Positions 1 through 8,843 of a stretch of 64,000 bases of DNA are shown here, piece after piece. Location of the stretch: positions 835,771 through 899,770 of the forward strand of contig CAWCSA010000005.1 of assembly GCA_963798015.1 (NCBI GenBank). Reading direction: 5' to 3'. Numbering within the stretch: the first letter of the stretch is position 1; each line of letters opens with the position of its first letter. The DNA is from Roseiarcus sp963798015. Lineage in GTDB: Bacteria > Pseudomonadota > Alphaproteobacteria > Rhizobiales > Beijerinckiaceae. A program made the position numbers and the translations under genes. The notes beneath the pieces are model-generated. The model made no database searches. It was not told the origin of the DNA and saw nothing but the letters and a program-made list of their open reading frames with translations.

Positions 1-102
1 GCCAGGGCGGCGGAAATCGTGCTTACCGACCAGATGAAGGGCGCCGCGGGCACGGATCTGGTGGCGCACGAAATAGGCGAGATCAGGCATCGCCTTTCTT
101 GA
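1..102 (+). CDS. C-terminal end of an unidentified protein (partial)
   Basis: The first frame is open from the window edge to a TGA at 100-102, giving 33 residues that end in IGEIRHRLS. Third-position GC is high, as in the neighbouring genes, and the peptide could form an amphipathic helix. I do not recognise the family. The opposite strand is also open from an ATG at 88-90 towards the window edge, so the coding strand is not certain. The upstream sequence would settle it. Confidence 0.35.
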   Translation, partial: ARAAEIVLTDQMKGAAGTDLVAHEIGEIRHRLS

Positions 103-271
103 GGCGTATGGGACGGGACGTCGGGCCTTCAACGCGTTCTGCCGCGGCCTTGGACTAGACCAGGTCGCTCGGGCGCGGACCTTCGTTCTGGCTTGATTTG
201 CCGTGCGCTGAGCGCCATTGTGGTGGCGCCGAGCGTCCCGTCGGGGTGTTTTGCAAAGGGGAGCAACGGCG

Positions 272-793
272 TTGCAGAGAACGATCTTCGGTCTCATGGC
301 CTTTTTTCTTCTCGTTCCGCTTGCGTGGGCTGGAGGTGGTCCGGCGCAGCTCAACCTCTACGACACGCCGGCCGAGGCACGCTGGGCGCCGTTTTTCGAC
401 GACATGCCTGCCTGCGAGGACAGTGGGGTGCTGTCCACGATCAGCGGCCAATTCGCCGGGACCCAGCGCGAATTTTGGAACTCAAATCTCGCAATCGGCG
501 GCTTCGATCGCGTGCGCGAAATCGGGTTTCGATCGAACGGCCTTTCTTACATTCCGCGCCGCTATTGCGTCGCTCGGGCCGCGATGTCCGATCAGAAGGA
601 GCGAACCGTCGTCTATTCCGTAGGCACGCAACTTGGCATCATCGGAAATACTTGGGGCGTCGAATGGTGCGTCGTCGGCATTGACCCGACCTTCGCCTAT
701 GCGCCCGCTTGCGAGGTTATCCGGCCCATCCTCGAGCGCGAAATCGGCAAGGCGAAGTGGCTCGCCGGATACGGCATCAAAGCGCAGTACTGA
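272..793 (+). CDS. Secreted protein of unknown function
   Basis: A 173-residue protein starting at TTG 272, preceded by a purine-rich AAAGGGGAG (255-263). The frame stays open upstream to a TTG at 218, but that start has no ribosome binding site and would add arginine-rich residues before the signal peptide. From TTG 272 the N-terminus is a classic Sec signal (QRTIFGLMAFFLLVPLAWA) followed by a mature domain with several cysteines (ACED, RRYC, EWC, APAC) that could form disulfides in the periplasm. I recognise it only as a conserved alphaproteobacterial hypothetical. It ends 30 bp before the RNase T2 gene in the same direction, so the two may be co-transcribed. Confidence 0.7.
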   Translation: MQRTIFGLMAFFLLVPLAWAGGGPAQLNLYDTPAEARWAPFFDDMPACEDSGVLSTISGQFAGTQREFWNSNLAIGGFDRVREIGFRSNGLSYIPRRYCVARAAMSDQKERTVVYSVGTQLGIIGNTWGVEWCVVGIDPTFAYAPACEVIRPILEREIGKAKWLAGYGIKAQY

Positions 794-823
794 GCGAATA
801 AGGCCGAAGGTGGAGGCGTCGGA

Positions 824-1498
824 ATGCCGCGTTTGGCGCTCACGCTGGCGTTAAGCCTGGCGTTCGCGGTTGCCGGGACGCCATCTGTCGGTCTCGCGCA
901 GACCGCGCCGCCCACGCCCCCGGTCGCGACCGCCCAGTTCGACTATTATGTGATGACCCTGTCGTGGGCGCCTGGCTTCTGCGATCTCGGCGGTAAAGAC
1001 ACGCCGTCGCCAGAATGTGCGGAAGGCTCTGGCGACGCCTTCGTCATCCACGGCCTATGGCCGAATAACGAATATCGTCCGAGCCCCGAGTCTTGCTTGG
1101 GCCAGGACGCTACGCCAGCCGATCTCGACGATGAGCATGGCGTCTACCCAAACGATCGTCTTGCGGCCTATGAATACCGCAAGCACGGGGTTTGCACGGG
1201 CCTCAGCGCGCATGACTATTTCGCCACCGTGCGCAGCGTGCGAGCGCGACTAAAAATCCCCGAGATGTTTCAGGCGCCAGACGAGCAATTGCATATGGCG
1301 CCCGAAGAGATCGAACAGGCGTTCATGTCGGCCAATCCTAATCTGCACCCCGACAACATGGCGATCAGCTGCAGCAACGGCGAACTGGTCGATGTGCGGT
1401 TCTGCCTGGCGAAGGATCTCTCGTCTTACGCCGTCTGCCGCAAGGTCGCGCGGCACAGCTGTCAACGCGGATCGCTCGTGATCGCTCCGGTTCGTTGA
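824..1498 (+). CDS. Ribonuclease T2 family protein (periplasmic RNase I-like)
   Basis: A 224-residue protein with a signal peptide (about residues 1-25, ending GLAQT) and a ribonuclease T2 fold. Both active-site blocks are visible: CAS1 as FVIHGLWPN with catalytic His76, and CAS2 as YEYRKHGVC with Glu117, Lys120 and His121. Enzymes of this family cut single-stranded RNA through a 2',3'-cyclic phosphate intermediate and act in the periplasm, where they supply nucleotides from external RNA. Cysteines around residues 53, 65, 92 and 124 fit the disulfides of the family. It follows another secreted protein by 30 bp. A role in scavenging RNA would complement the nucleoside uptake genes further along, but that link is inference. 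Confidence 0.9.
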   Translation: MPRLALTLALSLAFAVAGTPSVGLAQTAPPTPPVATAQFDYYVMTLSWAPGFCDLGGKDTPSPECAEGSGDAFVIHGLWPNNEYRPSPESCLGQDATPADLDDEHGVYPNDRLAAYEYRKHGVCTGLSAHDYFATVRSVRARLKIPEMFQAPDEQLHMAPEEIEQAFMSANPNLHPDNMAISCSNGELVDVRFCLAKDLSSYAVCRKVARHSCQRGSLVIAPVR

Positions 1499-1739
1499 AT
1501 ATCTCTCCCGACCGCGCTGTGTCGGCGCGACTCCCTTCGAGCAGCCGCGCTCGCCATCATCATTTCGCTAAGACCCGAAAGACAATCTCGCCGCCAGTGA
1601 GGTAAGACCGGTCGCGTCAGGGCCCAGGGTGGCGTGGACCGCTCGCCGCCGACCTTGGTTAAAGAATCCTTGCCAAGGCTGTCCGGAACAACCTCCGGCG
1701 TGTTATAAGGGTGATTGTATGCGTTGAGTAGGAGTTCCC

Positions 1740-2750
1740 ATGGCCCCGCCACGTCCCTACTGGAAGGGTTATCTCAAGCTTTCCCTCGTCTCGTGCCCGA
1801 TCGCGCTCTACACGGCCACATCATCAGGCGAGCGCGTCGCCTTCCGGCAGATCAACAAAAAGACCGGCAATCGCCTGCGTCAGCAATTGGTCGACGAGGG
1901 GACCGGCGAGCCGATCGATCCCGACGATAAGGGGCGGGGCTACGAAGTCGACAAAGGCGTCTACCTGCTGGTCGAGGACGAAGAGCTCGACGCCATCGCA
2001 ATCGAGAGCAGTCATACGATCGACATCGATAGCTTCGTGCCGAAGGCGGAAGTCGACGAACGCTATATCGACAGCCCCTATTATCTGGTTCCGGAGAACA
2101 AGGTTGCGCTGGAGGCGTTTGCGGTCATACGCGACGCTATGCTTGGCAAGGGCATGGTCGCGTTGGGGCGGGTGGTTCTATCCAAGCGCGAGCGCGTGAT
2201 TATGCTCCAGCCGCGAGGCAAGGGCTTGTTCGGCGCCACGCTGAGGTATCCTTACGAGGTCCGAGACGAAACGATTTATTTCGGCGACATCGGTGACATC
2301 CAAATTCCGAAGGACATGCTCGCCCTCGCTGAACATATTCTCGAAAGCAAGGCGTCGACGTTCGATCCTACTTTATTTCACGACCGTTATGAGCAGGCGG
2401 TCGTCGCCATGCTGAACGAGAAAAGGGCCGGGATGCCGATCCCGAAACAGCGCCCGATCCCACGGATTGTTGCTGGCACCGATTTGATGGCGGCGCTGAA
2501 GCAGAGCATCGAGAAGGCCAAGGACGAAGCGCCAAGGACGGCCGCCAGACAAGCGGCCCCCGCGCCGGCCGCAGCGAAGCCTGCCGCGCCGGCCAAAGGC
2601 AAGCGGAGAGCGAAAGGCAGCTCGGACCAGCGGGAGATGCTGTTGCCGATTGCAGGCGGCGCGCCCGCGAAGGAAACAGCCGCGGCCGCAAAGGAAACGC
2701 CAGAGAAACAGACGGCGCAGAAGCCCGGCGCGCGGAAAAAAGCGGGATAG
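1740..2750 (+). CDS. ku: Ku protein (non-homologous end joining)
   Basis: A 336-residue bacterial Ku. The Ku core (roughly residues 8-260) begins with PYWKGYLKLSLVSCPIALY, typical of the family, and includes the conserved DKGRGYEVDKG region. The homodimeric ring binds double-strand DNA ends and recruits the ligase LigD. The tail from about residue 270 is rich in Ala, Lys and Pro, as in many rhizobial Ku proteins, where a basic tail modulates DNA threading and LigD contact. Start ATG 1740 has a weak AGGAG (1729-1733). No ligD lies within the window, so its partner must be elsewhere. The gene converges on gltS with 9 bp between the stops. Confidence 0.95.
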   Translation: MAPPRPYWKGYLKLSLVSCPIALYTATSSGERVAFRQINKKTGNRLRQQLVDEGTGEPIDPDDKGRGYEVDKGVYLLVEDEELDAIAIESSHTIDIDSFVPKAEVDERYIDSPYYLVPENKVALEAFAVIRDAMLGKGMVALGRVVLSKRERVIMLQPRGKGLFGATLRYPYEVRDETIYFGDIGDIQIPKDMLALAEHILESKASTFDPTLFHDRYEQAVVAMLNEKRAGMPIPKQRPIPRIVAGTDLMAALKQSIEKAKDEAPRTAARQAAPAPAAAKPAAPAKGKRRAKGSSDQREMLLPIAGGAPAKETAAAAKETPEKQTAQKPGARKKAG

Positions 2751-2759
2751 CCGCTCGTT

Positions 2760-3965
2760 TCAGCGCGCCATAAATCCGATCGCCGCGGCATTCGCAATGT
2801 CGATGAAAAAGGCCGAAACCAGCGGCAGGATGATGAAGGCCTGCGCGCAGGAGCCGTGCAGCTTGGTCACGGCCGTCATATTGGCGATGGCGGTCGGCGT
2901 CGCGCCGAGGCTCACTCCGGTAAAGCCGGCGGAGATCACGGCCGCCTGGTAGTTTCGGCCCATCGCCGGAAAGACGACAAGGACGATGTAGGCGACCGCC
3001 GCGATCGTCTGGACCGCCAGCACCACGACCAACCCCAGTCCGAGCCCGCCCAGCGTCCAGAGCTGCATGCTCATGAGCGACATCGCCAGAAAGATGTTGA
3101 GCGACAGGTCGGAGATGAGCGCCAGCGCGCGCGTTCGCGTTGGCCATTCGAGCTTCGGAAAGAGGCGCGGAACACTATTGGTGGCGACGATGCCGACCAG
3201 AAGGCAGACGACGAACAACGGCAGTTTGACGCCTGTTTCCTCGATCGTCTCCTCCAACGCATAGCCGATCAGGATCACCACGTTGAGCACCAGCAGCGTG
3301 CGCAGAAGGCCAATATGGCTCAGGTCGTCGACGGGTTTTTCGTCGGGGCCGTCCGGCAAGCCGACGACCGGGTCGGGCGCCGACGGTCCGCTGAGATGAT
3401 AACGCGCGATGAGAAAGCCGGCTATCGGACCGCCGACCAAACTCGCGACGACCAATCCGAGCGTCGCCGTTGCGATGCCGACTTCGAGCGCATTGGCGAT
3501 GCCGAAGCGCTGGCTAATGATCGGGGCCCACGCAATCGTGGTGCCATGCCCGCCGATGAGCGAGGCGGAGCCCACGAACGGAGTAATCCCCTTGGGCAGA
3601 CCGAGCGCCGCAACGCTGCCGGCCGCAATCAGATTCTGGAGCACCAGATAGACCAGCGTCAGGCCTAGCAGGATGAGGAGCGGACGGCCGCCGGAAATGA
3701 GGTCGTCGAGCCTGGCGTTGAGGCCAATGCCAGTGAAGAAATAGAGCAGCAGCATGTCGCGCGCGTCGAGCGTGAAGCTGATCTCGACGCCCAGCACAAC
3801 ATACGCCAGCAAGGTCGCCGCGGCCGCGAGCAGTCCGCCCGTCACCGGCTCCGGAATGTTCCAGCGCCGCAGCGGCTCGATCAGGCGATTGAGACCGGCG
3901 CCGGCGAAGAAGACGAGAATGGCGATCGTGAATGTCATCAGTCCGGGGACGTAAATCGCCGTCAT
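2760..3965 (-). CDS. gltS: Sodium/glutamate symporter GltS
   Basis: A 401-residue, very hydrophobic membrane protein that matches the GltS (ESS) family over its length. The N-terminus (LMTFTIAILVFFAGAGLNR), the GGLLAAA segment and the SLIGGHGTTIAWAP re-entrant loop near residue 135 are characteristic. It imports glutamate with Na+ across the inner membrane. It lies 25 bp downstream of glutaminase and is read in the same direction, so glutamate released by deamidation and external glutamate would feed the same pool. The gene is probably the last of a three-gene operon with glsA and the transglutaminase-like gene. Confidence 0.93.
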   Translation of the reverse strand: MTAIYVPGLMTFTIAILVFFAGAGLNRLIEPLRRWNIPEPVTGGLLAAAATLLAYVVLGVEISFTLDARDMLLLYFFTGIGLNARLDDLISGGRPLLILLGLTLVYLVLQNLIAAGSVAALGLPKGITPFVGSASLIGGHGTTIAWAPIISQRFGIANALEVGIATATLGLVVASLVGGPIAGFLIARYHLSGPSAPDPVVGLPDGPDEKPVDDLSHIGLLRTLLVLNVVILIGYALEETIEETGVKLPLFVVCLLVGIVATNSVPRLFPKLEWPTRTRALALISDLSLNIFLAMSLMSMQLWTLGGLGLGLVVVLAVQTIAAVAYIVLVVFPAMGRNYQAAVISAGFTGVSLGATPTAIANMTAVTKLHGSCAQAFIILPLVSAFFIDIANAAAIGFMAR

Positions 3966-3990
3966 CGCAAGCTCGTTCTAGCGCATATTC

Positions 3991-5019
3991 TCATGGCTCC
4001 GCCTGGGAGGCGAACAGGCTGAGGCCGAGACGCTCGGAAAGGTAACGCGCAGCGAGCTGTCCCTTGACGCTATTGCCCGCGTCATCGAGCCGCGGAGCGA
4101 AGGCGCCGAACCCTCCCTTACCTGGAGAGACGGTCACAATTCCCCCGCTAATCCCGCTTTTGCCCGGCAGTCCGACGTCATACAGCCAATCTCCCGACGT
4201 TTCGTAAAGGCCCGCTGTCGCCATGACCGCCAATGCGAACTTGCAGCTTTCCGCATCGACCACGTGCTTTTGGGTGAGTGGGTTGACCCCGCCATCGGCG
4301 AGGGTCGCGCCCATGATGGCAAGATCCTTCGCCGTCACGTTAAGCGAACATTGCCGTGTGTAGAGCTCGACCGCGTCGGCCGGCTCGATGGTGATCTGCC
4401 CACAATTGCGGAGCAATTGGCTAATCGCCTGATTGCGCGAATTGCTTTGGCTCGCCGAAGCGAACACGGCGTCGTTCATGGCAAGCGCGCGGCCGGCAAA
4501 TCGCGACAGCCCATCAAGAATGAACCGCCATTGGTCTTCGAGCGCCGATCCTGGAGCAAGACTGGTTGCGGCGATGGCGCCCGAGTTGACCATCGGGTTC
4601 GTTCGGCCGTCCTCGCTGCGCTCGACCGCCGCCAGCGAGTTGAACGGCAGCCCAGTCGCATTGACGCCCAAGCGCCGGCGCGTAGCGTCGGCGCCCAGGA
4701 CCTGCAAGATCAACGCGAACACGAATGGCTTCGACACGCTCATGATCGAGAACGGAATGTCCCAATCGCCACTCGCATACATCGCGCCGCTGACGCCGAC
4801 TGCGCAAAGACCGAAGAGATCCTCCGGAACACTCGCAAGCGCGGGGTAAACATCCGAGACCTTGCCGTCTCTGTTCGATGCAAAGCGCTCATGAGCGTCG
4901 GACACCAGCGCTCTGACAACATCCGGAGACGGCAGGCGCCCGGTCGAGACATAGGGCGCTTCGACGATTGCGTCAGCGGGCCGGTCGGAACTCACGCCTC
5001 GCCCTCCAGCACCGACCAT
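3991..5019 (-). CDS. glsA: Glutaminase A
   Basis: A 342-residue serine-dependent glutaminase, slightly longer than the usual 305-310 because of an N-terminal extension of about 25 residues. The true start may lie downstream of the one given. The catalytic SxxK motif is seen as S94-V-S-K97 in the segment IMSVSKPFV. NPMVNSGAIA and the glycine-rich KSGISGGIV near the C-terminus are also family hallmarks. It hydrolyses glutamine to glutamate and ammonia. It starts 9 bp after the stop of the transglutaminase-like gene and is followed by gltS, which supports a glutamine/glutamate utilisation operon. Confidence 0.93.
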   Translation of the reverse strand: MVGAGGRGVSSDRPADAIVEAPYVSTGRLPSPDVVRALVSDAHERFASNRDGKVSDVYPALASVPEDLFGLCAVGVSGAMYASGDWDIPFSIMSVSKPFVFALILQVLGADATRRRLGVNATGLPFNSLAAVERSEDGRTNPMVNSGAIAATSLAPGSALEDQWRFILDGLSRFAGRALAMNDAVFASASQSNSRNQAISQLLRNCGQITIEPADAVELYTRQCSLNVTAKDLAIMGATLADGGVNPLTQKHVVDAESCKFALAVMATAGLYETSGDWLYDVGLPGKSGISGGIVTVSPGKGGFGAFAPRLDDAGNSVKGQLAARYLSERLGLSLFASQAEP

Positions 5020-5028
5020 CGCGCCAAG

Positions 5029-5914
5029 TCAGATCGGTTCTGCGCGCACTGCGACGTCCACGCTCAGCCCGAGTGAGTCACCCGGCGCGCCCACATATCC
5101 CCCCGAGATCGGCAGCGCTTGGCTAGCGGAGCGGGCGACGCCGACGCGAATGAGGTTCGCGCCCGCGACTAGGCCGTTCGTCGGATCGTATTCCATCCAT
5201 CCCGCTCCGGGCAAATAGACGTTGCACCAGGCATGCGTGCTGCCGCCGCCTCGAGTTCGTGCCGGACATGTCATCATAGAGATAACCAGTGACGAAGCGC
5301 GTGGCGACGCCGAAAGAGCGCAGGGCTTCCATCATCAGCACGGCAAAATCGCGACAGGTGCCGGATCTGGACGCAACCGTCTCGGCCGCTGTTTGCGTGC
5401 CTTCCGCGTGCCTGGCCTCGTAGCGGAATTCAGCCTTGATTGCGTGGGTCATGGCCTCCATGACGGCGAGCGTGCGGGCCTTGCCGGGAACGCCGACGAA
5501 GCGCCGCACCCACGCATCGACTGTTCCATCTGGATCAGGCTCCTGCCGTTTGGCGAGGCTGGCGAGATCGGGAGTTTCTTCTGCCGCATAGGTAAACGGG
5601 AAGGTATCCGCCGCGGGGTCGAGGCTGTAGACCGGTAGCGGAGGCCCGTCCGGGTGGTGCGTCATATCGAGAGTCGAAACGATGCTGAGGCGATCCGTTC
5701 TCAAGCTCTCCGGCCATTCTAGAAAGCAAATTGAATTGTCGAAAGCGTCATGGGTCCAGTGAACGAGCGAGGGCTTGGGGTCGACGTCGAGCGCGGCATG
5801 ATGAAGCCGCAAATCATGACTGTCGTCAGGCCGCAGCATTAAGCGGTGACGCGTAAGGCCGACCGCGTTGCGGTAGGCATACTCGGTCGAGTGAACGATA
5901 CTGATCCTGGCCAC
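5029..5914 (-). pseudogene. Transglutaminase-like family protein, frameshifted
   Basis: The N-terminal part (from ATG 5914, beginning MARISIVHSTEYAYRN) carries the bacterial transglutaminase-like N-terminal domain and the catalytic Cys in SRSGTCRDFAVLMMEAL. The catalytic His (STHAWCNVYL) and Asp (YDPTNG) are in a different frame that runs to the stop at 5029. The switch falls near 5251, where one extra base after the DDMSGTNS segment would explain it. Without correction the product ends as an unrelated arginine-rich tail and lacks two of the three catalytic residues. This may be a real disabling mutation or an assembly error. Family members are usually cysteine proteases or peptide-modifying enzymes. 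The stop is 9 bp before glsA, so frame loss might also affect downstream expression. Confidence 0.85.
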
Positions 5915-6021
5915 GCCATTCCTTAGCTGAGATTAGCTTTACCGGCAGAACCACGGTCAACGGGCGGCGCCAGACCCCGCTTCGCGCGCCGCGGAGCGAT
6001 GCCTTCAGCAGCGCCGCGCTC

Positions 6022-6471
6022 TCACTCCGGCGGAACGACGCCTTTCTTGAAGATGAAGCAGCCGTAGAAGCGACGTTCGCCGGTGGGAACAATGGCGAAG
6101 GCGTTCTTCGCGCGCTCGTAGAAGGCGAAGCGCTCGATGCCAACGAGGGGCACGTGCTTGCTCGCCGCGCGATCGACGGCCTGCTGCACTTCGCGCTGTA
6201 CTGGCGGCATGGTGTCCGGATCGCCGACGATCTCCATGCGGCACGCAGGATCGGGGACGAATGTATCGAGCGGCATCACCGACAGGATCGCCTCGACGGC
6301 GCGCGCCGCGTTGACGCCGGCCAGCGGAATCGCTTCGCCCATCGCGGTGGTCATCGCCGTCGAGTCTGCCGGGAAATTGGCGTCGGTCACGACGATCTCG
6401 TCGCCGTGCCCCATACGTCGCAAGGCGTAAAGCAGGTCCGCAGTGAGCAGCGGATCGATCCCCCAGAGCAT
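6022..6471 (-). CDS. fucU: RbsD/FucU family sugar mutarotase
   Basis: A 149-residue protein of the RbsD/FucU fold. The start at 6471 is chosen because GGAGG lies 5 bases before it; the frame also holds ATGs at 6474 and 6501. The opening MLWGIDPLLTADLL and the block MGHGDEIVVTDANFP, with the catalytic His of MGHGD, are characteristic. FucU interconverts alpha and beta anomers of L-fucose, and RbsD does the same for ribose forms. The sequence looks closer to FucU by its length and the PAD segment. It is divergent from a sugar ABC permease and binding protein, so it probably prepares the anomer imported by that transporter. The true sugar is unknown. Confidence 0.88.
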   Translation of the reverse strand: MLWGIDPLLTADLLYALRRMGHGDEIVVTDANFPADSTAMTTAMGEAIPLAGVNAARAVEAILSVMPLDTFVPDPACRMEIVGDPDTMPPVQREVQQAVDRAASKHVPLVGIERFAFYERAKNAFAIVPTGERRFYGCFIFKKGVVPPE

Positions 6472-6501
6472 CATGTCCTCCCTCGGCTCATACGCCTTCA
6501 C

Positions 6502-6819
6502 GTGGGACGATAGCGAGATTCAACGAGCTTGGCGAATGGGGTGATGCCGCGAGGGGTGAGCGCCAAAGGTCGGGATATTCGGAACCGAACGGCTATGCTT
6601 GACAATACAATTGATCCCTCACTAGCCTTCGCTTTCGCCGATTGTCGAACGCGTTGATCGACGGCGATCACGAACACGCAGTCGATCAGGGGGAACGTTC
6701 ATGCGCAGGCCCTGTCGCAGTACAGCCGGTTTCTCCGCTTTCGGCGATCTGACCGCGCCACGAGGTTACGCTCGTTGATCAACCGCCGCGGTTCGCCCCG
6801 CACATGAAAGAGCACGACC
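6502..6819. other. Intergenic region between fucU and the sugar ABC permease
   Basis: About 318 bp without a supported gene, separating two divergent units, so both promoters should be here. A TTGACA hexamer at 6599-6604 is followed at 17 bp by a poor -10 (CTAGCC), so I do not call a promoter. I see no clear operator palindrome. Confidence 0.4.
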
Positions 6820-7806
6820 GTGTCCGCGCAGGCTGAACTCGCCGCGTCGCCCGCGCGTCGCTTTGGGATCGCGCGGCTCGGTCAGCCCGCGGCCATCACG
6901 CTTGCGGTTCTCGTCATTTGCGTCGTGATGGCGCTCATCTCGGAACCATTTCGCAGCTACGACAATCTCTACAACGACAGCCGCAACTTCGGGTTCGTCG
7001 CCATCATGGGCATGGGCCAGATGTTGGTGATCATCACCGGCGGCATCGATCTGTCGGTAGGCTCGGTTATGGGCCTTGTTGGCATTGTGACCGGACTCAC
7101 GCTTCAGGCCGGTTATCCGCTCTGGGTTGGGGTCGGCGCTGGAATGGGGGTCGCACTGCTCTGCGGTCTCATCAACGGCTACGCGATCGCCAGGTTCAAG
7201 CTGTCGCCGTTCGTTGTGACGCTGATCATGCTGTCGGTCGCGCGCAGCCAGGCGCTGATCGTGTCCAACAACAGAATGATCTATCAGTTCGGACCGGACG
7301 AGAAGCTGTTCGGCTCGCTCGGTGGCGGCAGTCTGTTCGGCATCCCCTCCGTCGTCATCGCGATGGCGCTGATCGCGGTCGTTCTCACGATCGTTCTGGC
7401 TAACACAAGTTGGGGGCGATACGTGTACGCGATCGGCGGCAACGAGCAGGCCGCGCTGCTGACCGGCATCCCTGTCGTGCCGGTCAAAGTCTCCGTCTAT
7501 GTCCTCAGCAGCCTCTCGGCCGGAATCGCCGCCATTCTCATGGTCGCCTGGCTCGGATCCGTCACCAATGGGCTCGGCGTCGGCTACGAGCTTCAGGTCA
7601 TCGCCGCGACGGTCATCGGGGGCACCGATCTCATGGGCGGTTACGGCATCCCTTATTCCGCGGTGATCGGCGCGGCCCTCATCGAAATTGTGCGCAACGC
7701 GCTCCTGCTGGGCGGAGTTGATCCCTATTGGCAGGGCACGTTCGTTGGCCTCATCATAGCGGGCGCAATGCTGCTCGAGCGGGCGCGACGGTCGCCCGCA
7801 GAATAA
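6820..7806 (+). CDS. Sugar ABC transporter permease (RbsC-like)
   Basis: A 328-residue inner-membrane permease of the BPD_transp_2 family (ribose/xylose type), starting at GTG 6820 behind AAAGAG (6807-6812). Hallmarks are MGMGQMLVIITGGIDLSVGS near residue 65 and VIAATVIGGTDLMGGYG near residue 260, the loop that docks with the ATPase. Eight to ten membrane segments are apparent. The binding protein gene follows after 46 bp. No ATP-binding subunit is encoded beside it, so the transporter must borrow one from elsewhere. The divergent fucU gene suggests a deoxy- or aldose sugar, but the substrate is not determined by sequence. Confidence 0.92.
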   Translation: MSAQAELAASPARRFGIARLGQPAAITLAVLVICVVMALISEPFRSYDNLYNDSRNFGFVAIMGMGQMLVIITGGIDLSVGSVMGLVGIVTGLTLQAGYPLWVGVGAGMGVALLCGLINGYAIARFKLSPFVVTLIMLSVARSQALIVSNNRMIYQFGPDEKLFGSLGGGSLFGIPSVVIAMALIAVVLTIVLANTSWGRYVYAIGGNEQAALLTGIPVVPVKVSVYVLSSLSAGIAAILMVAWLGSVTNGLGVGYELQVIAATVIGGTDLMGGYGIPYSAVIGAALIEIVRNALLLGGVDPYWQGTFVGLIIAGAMLLERARRSPAE

Positions 7807-7852
7807 TCTCTGTCTGCGAGAAACGCAGGCGGCGCAAACGGAGGAAACGTCA

Positions 7853-8806
7853 ATGAAGGTAACAAGTCTTGTCGCTTTCGCGGCCCTGATCGGGGCCATT
7901 CAACCCATGACGGCCGAAGCCAAAGACAAGGTCTTCGCGCTGGTGCCGAAGGCGATGAACAATCCGTTCTTCGATCAGGCGCGCGACGGCTGCATGAAGG
8001 CGGCGAAGGAGATCGGGGGCATCCAATGTCTGTTCATCGGCCCGGCCGACGCGACCGAGCAGGAACAGGTGCAGGTCGTCCAGGACCTCATCACCAAGCA
8101 TGTCGACGGCATTGGCGTCTCGGCCGCCAACGCCCCCGCGATCGCCAAGGTGCTGGAGCGAGCCAAAGAGGCCAAGATTCCGGTCGTGACGTGGGACAGT
8201 GACCTGCTGCCGGCCGACAAGGGCCTGCGCGCAAGCTATATCGGAACGGTCAACGAGCAGGTGGGCATTGCGGTCGCCAGGCAGGCGATGGCGCTCAAGC
8301 CGAGCGGCGGCACCTATTGCATCCAGACCGGCGGACCGGCTGCCGCCAACATGAACGACCGCATCAAGGGCATGACCGAGACCCTGCCTGCCGACAAATG
8401 GAAGCAGGTTGCGGGTTGCCCGCTCTACAACAACGATGATTTCCCGCTGTCGATCACCCAGCTCACTGATCTCCTGGCCAAATATCCGAAGATCGACGCG
8501 GTCCTCGACGCGGGCGGCGCTCCCCAGATGGAGGTGAAGGCCTACAAGGAGCTCATGGACAAATACAAGGATCGGCTCGACAAGAAAGACTTGGTCATGC
8601 TGTTCGTCGAGACTTTGCCGATGCAGATGGACGATCTGAAAGCGGGACTGAGCGACGGGCAGGTTGGACAGCGGCCATTCGAGATGGGCTACAAGGCCAT
8701 CTATCTCTTGAACGATCTGACCGAGGGCAAGACCGTTCCCGATCCGGTGACGATCGGCCTCGACGTCTGCACGCCCGAGACCATCGACACCTGTAAGAAG
8801 AAGTAG
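7853..8806 (+). CDS. Sugar ABC transporter periplasmic substrate-binding protein
   Basis: A 317-residue protein with a signal peptide (cut near MTAEAKDK) and a periplasmic binding protein of the ribose/galactose class (Peripla_BP_4). The first strand VFALVPKAMNNPFFDQARDGC and the repeated pattern VDGIGVSAANAPAI are typical of sugar-binding members. AAACGGAGG (7839-7847) gives a good ribosome binding site before ATG 7853. It works with the upstream permease in the same transcription unit. Four cysteines in the mature part (NGC, QC, YC and GC regions) and two at the C-terminus (DVC, DTC) may form disulfides, which is more than usual for the class. Confidence 0.92.
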   Translation: MKVTSLVAFAALIGAIQPMTAEAKDKVFALVPKAMNNPFFDQARDGCMKAAKEIGGIQCLFIGPADATEQEQVQVVQDLITKHVDGIGVSAANAPAIAKVLERAKEAKIPVVTWDSDLLPADKGLRASYIGTVNEQVGIAVARQAMALKPSGGTYCIQTGGPAAANMNDRIKGMTETLPADKWKQVAGCPLYNNDDFPLSITQLTDLLAKYPKIDAVLDAGGAPQMEVKAYKELMDKYKDRLDKKDLVMLFVETLPMQMDDLKAGLSDGQVGQRPFEMGYKAIYLLNDLTEGKTVPDPVTIGLDVCTPETIDTCKKK

Positions 8807-8843
8807 CGCGTTCAGGGGGCGTCAGCGCGCCTGCCGCCTCGGC

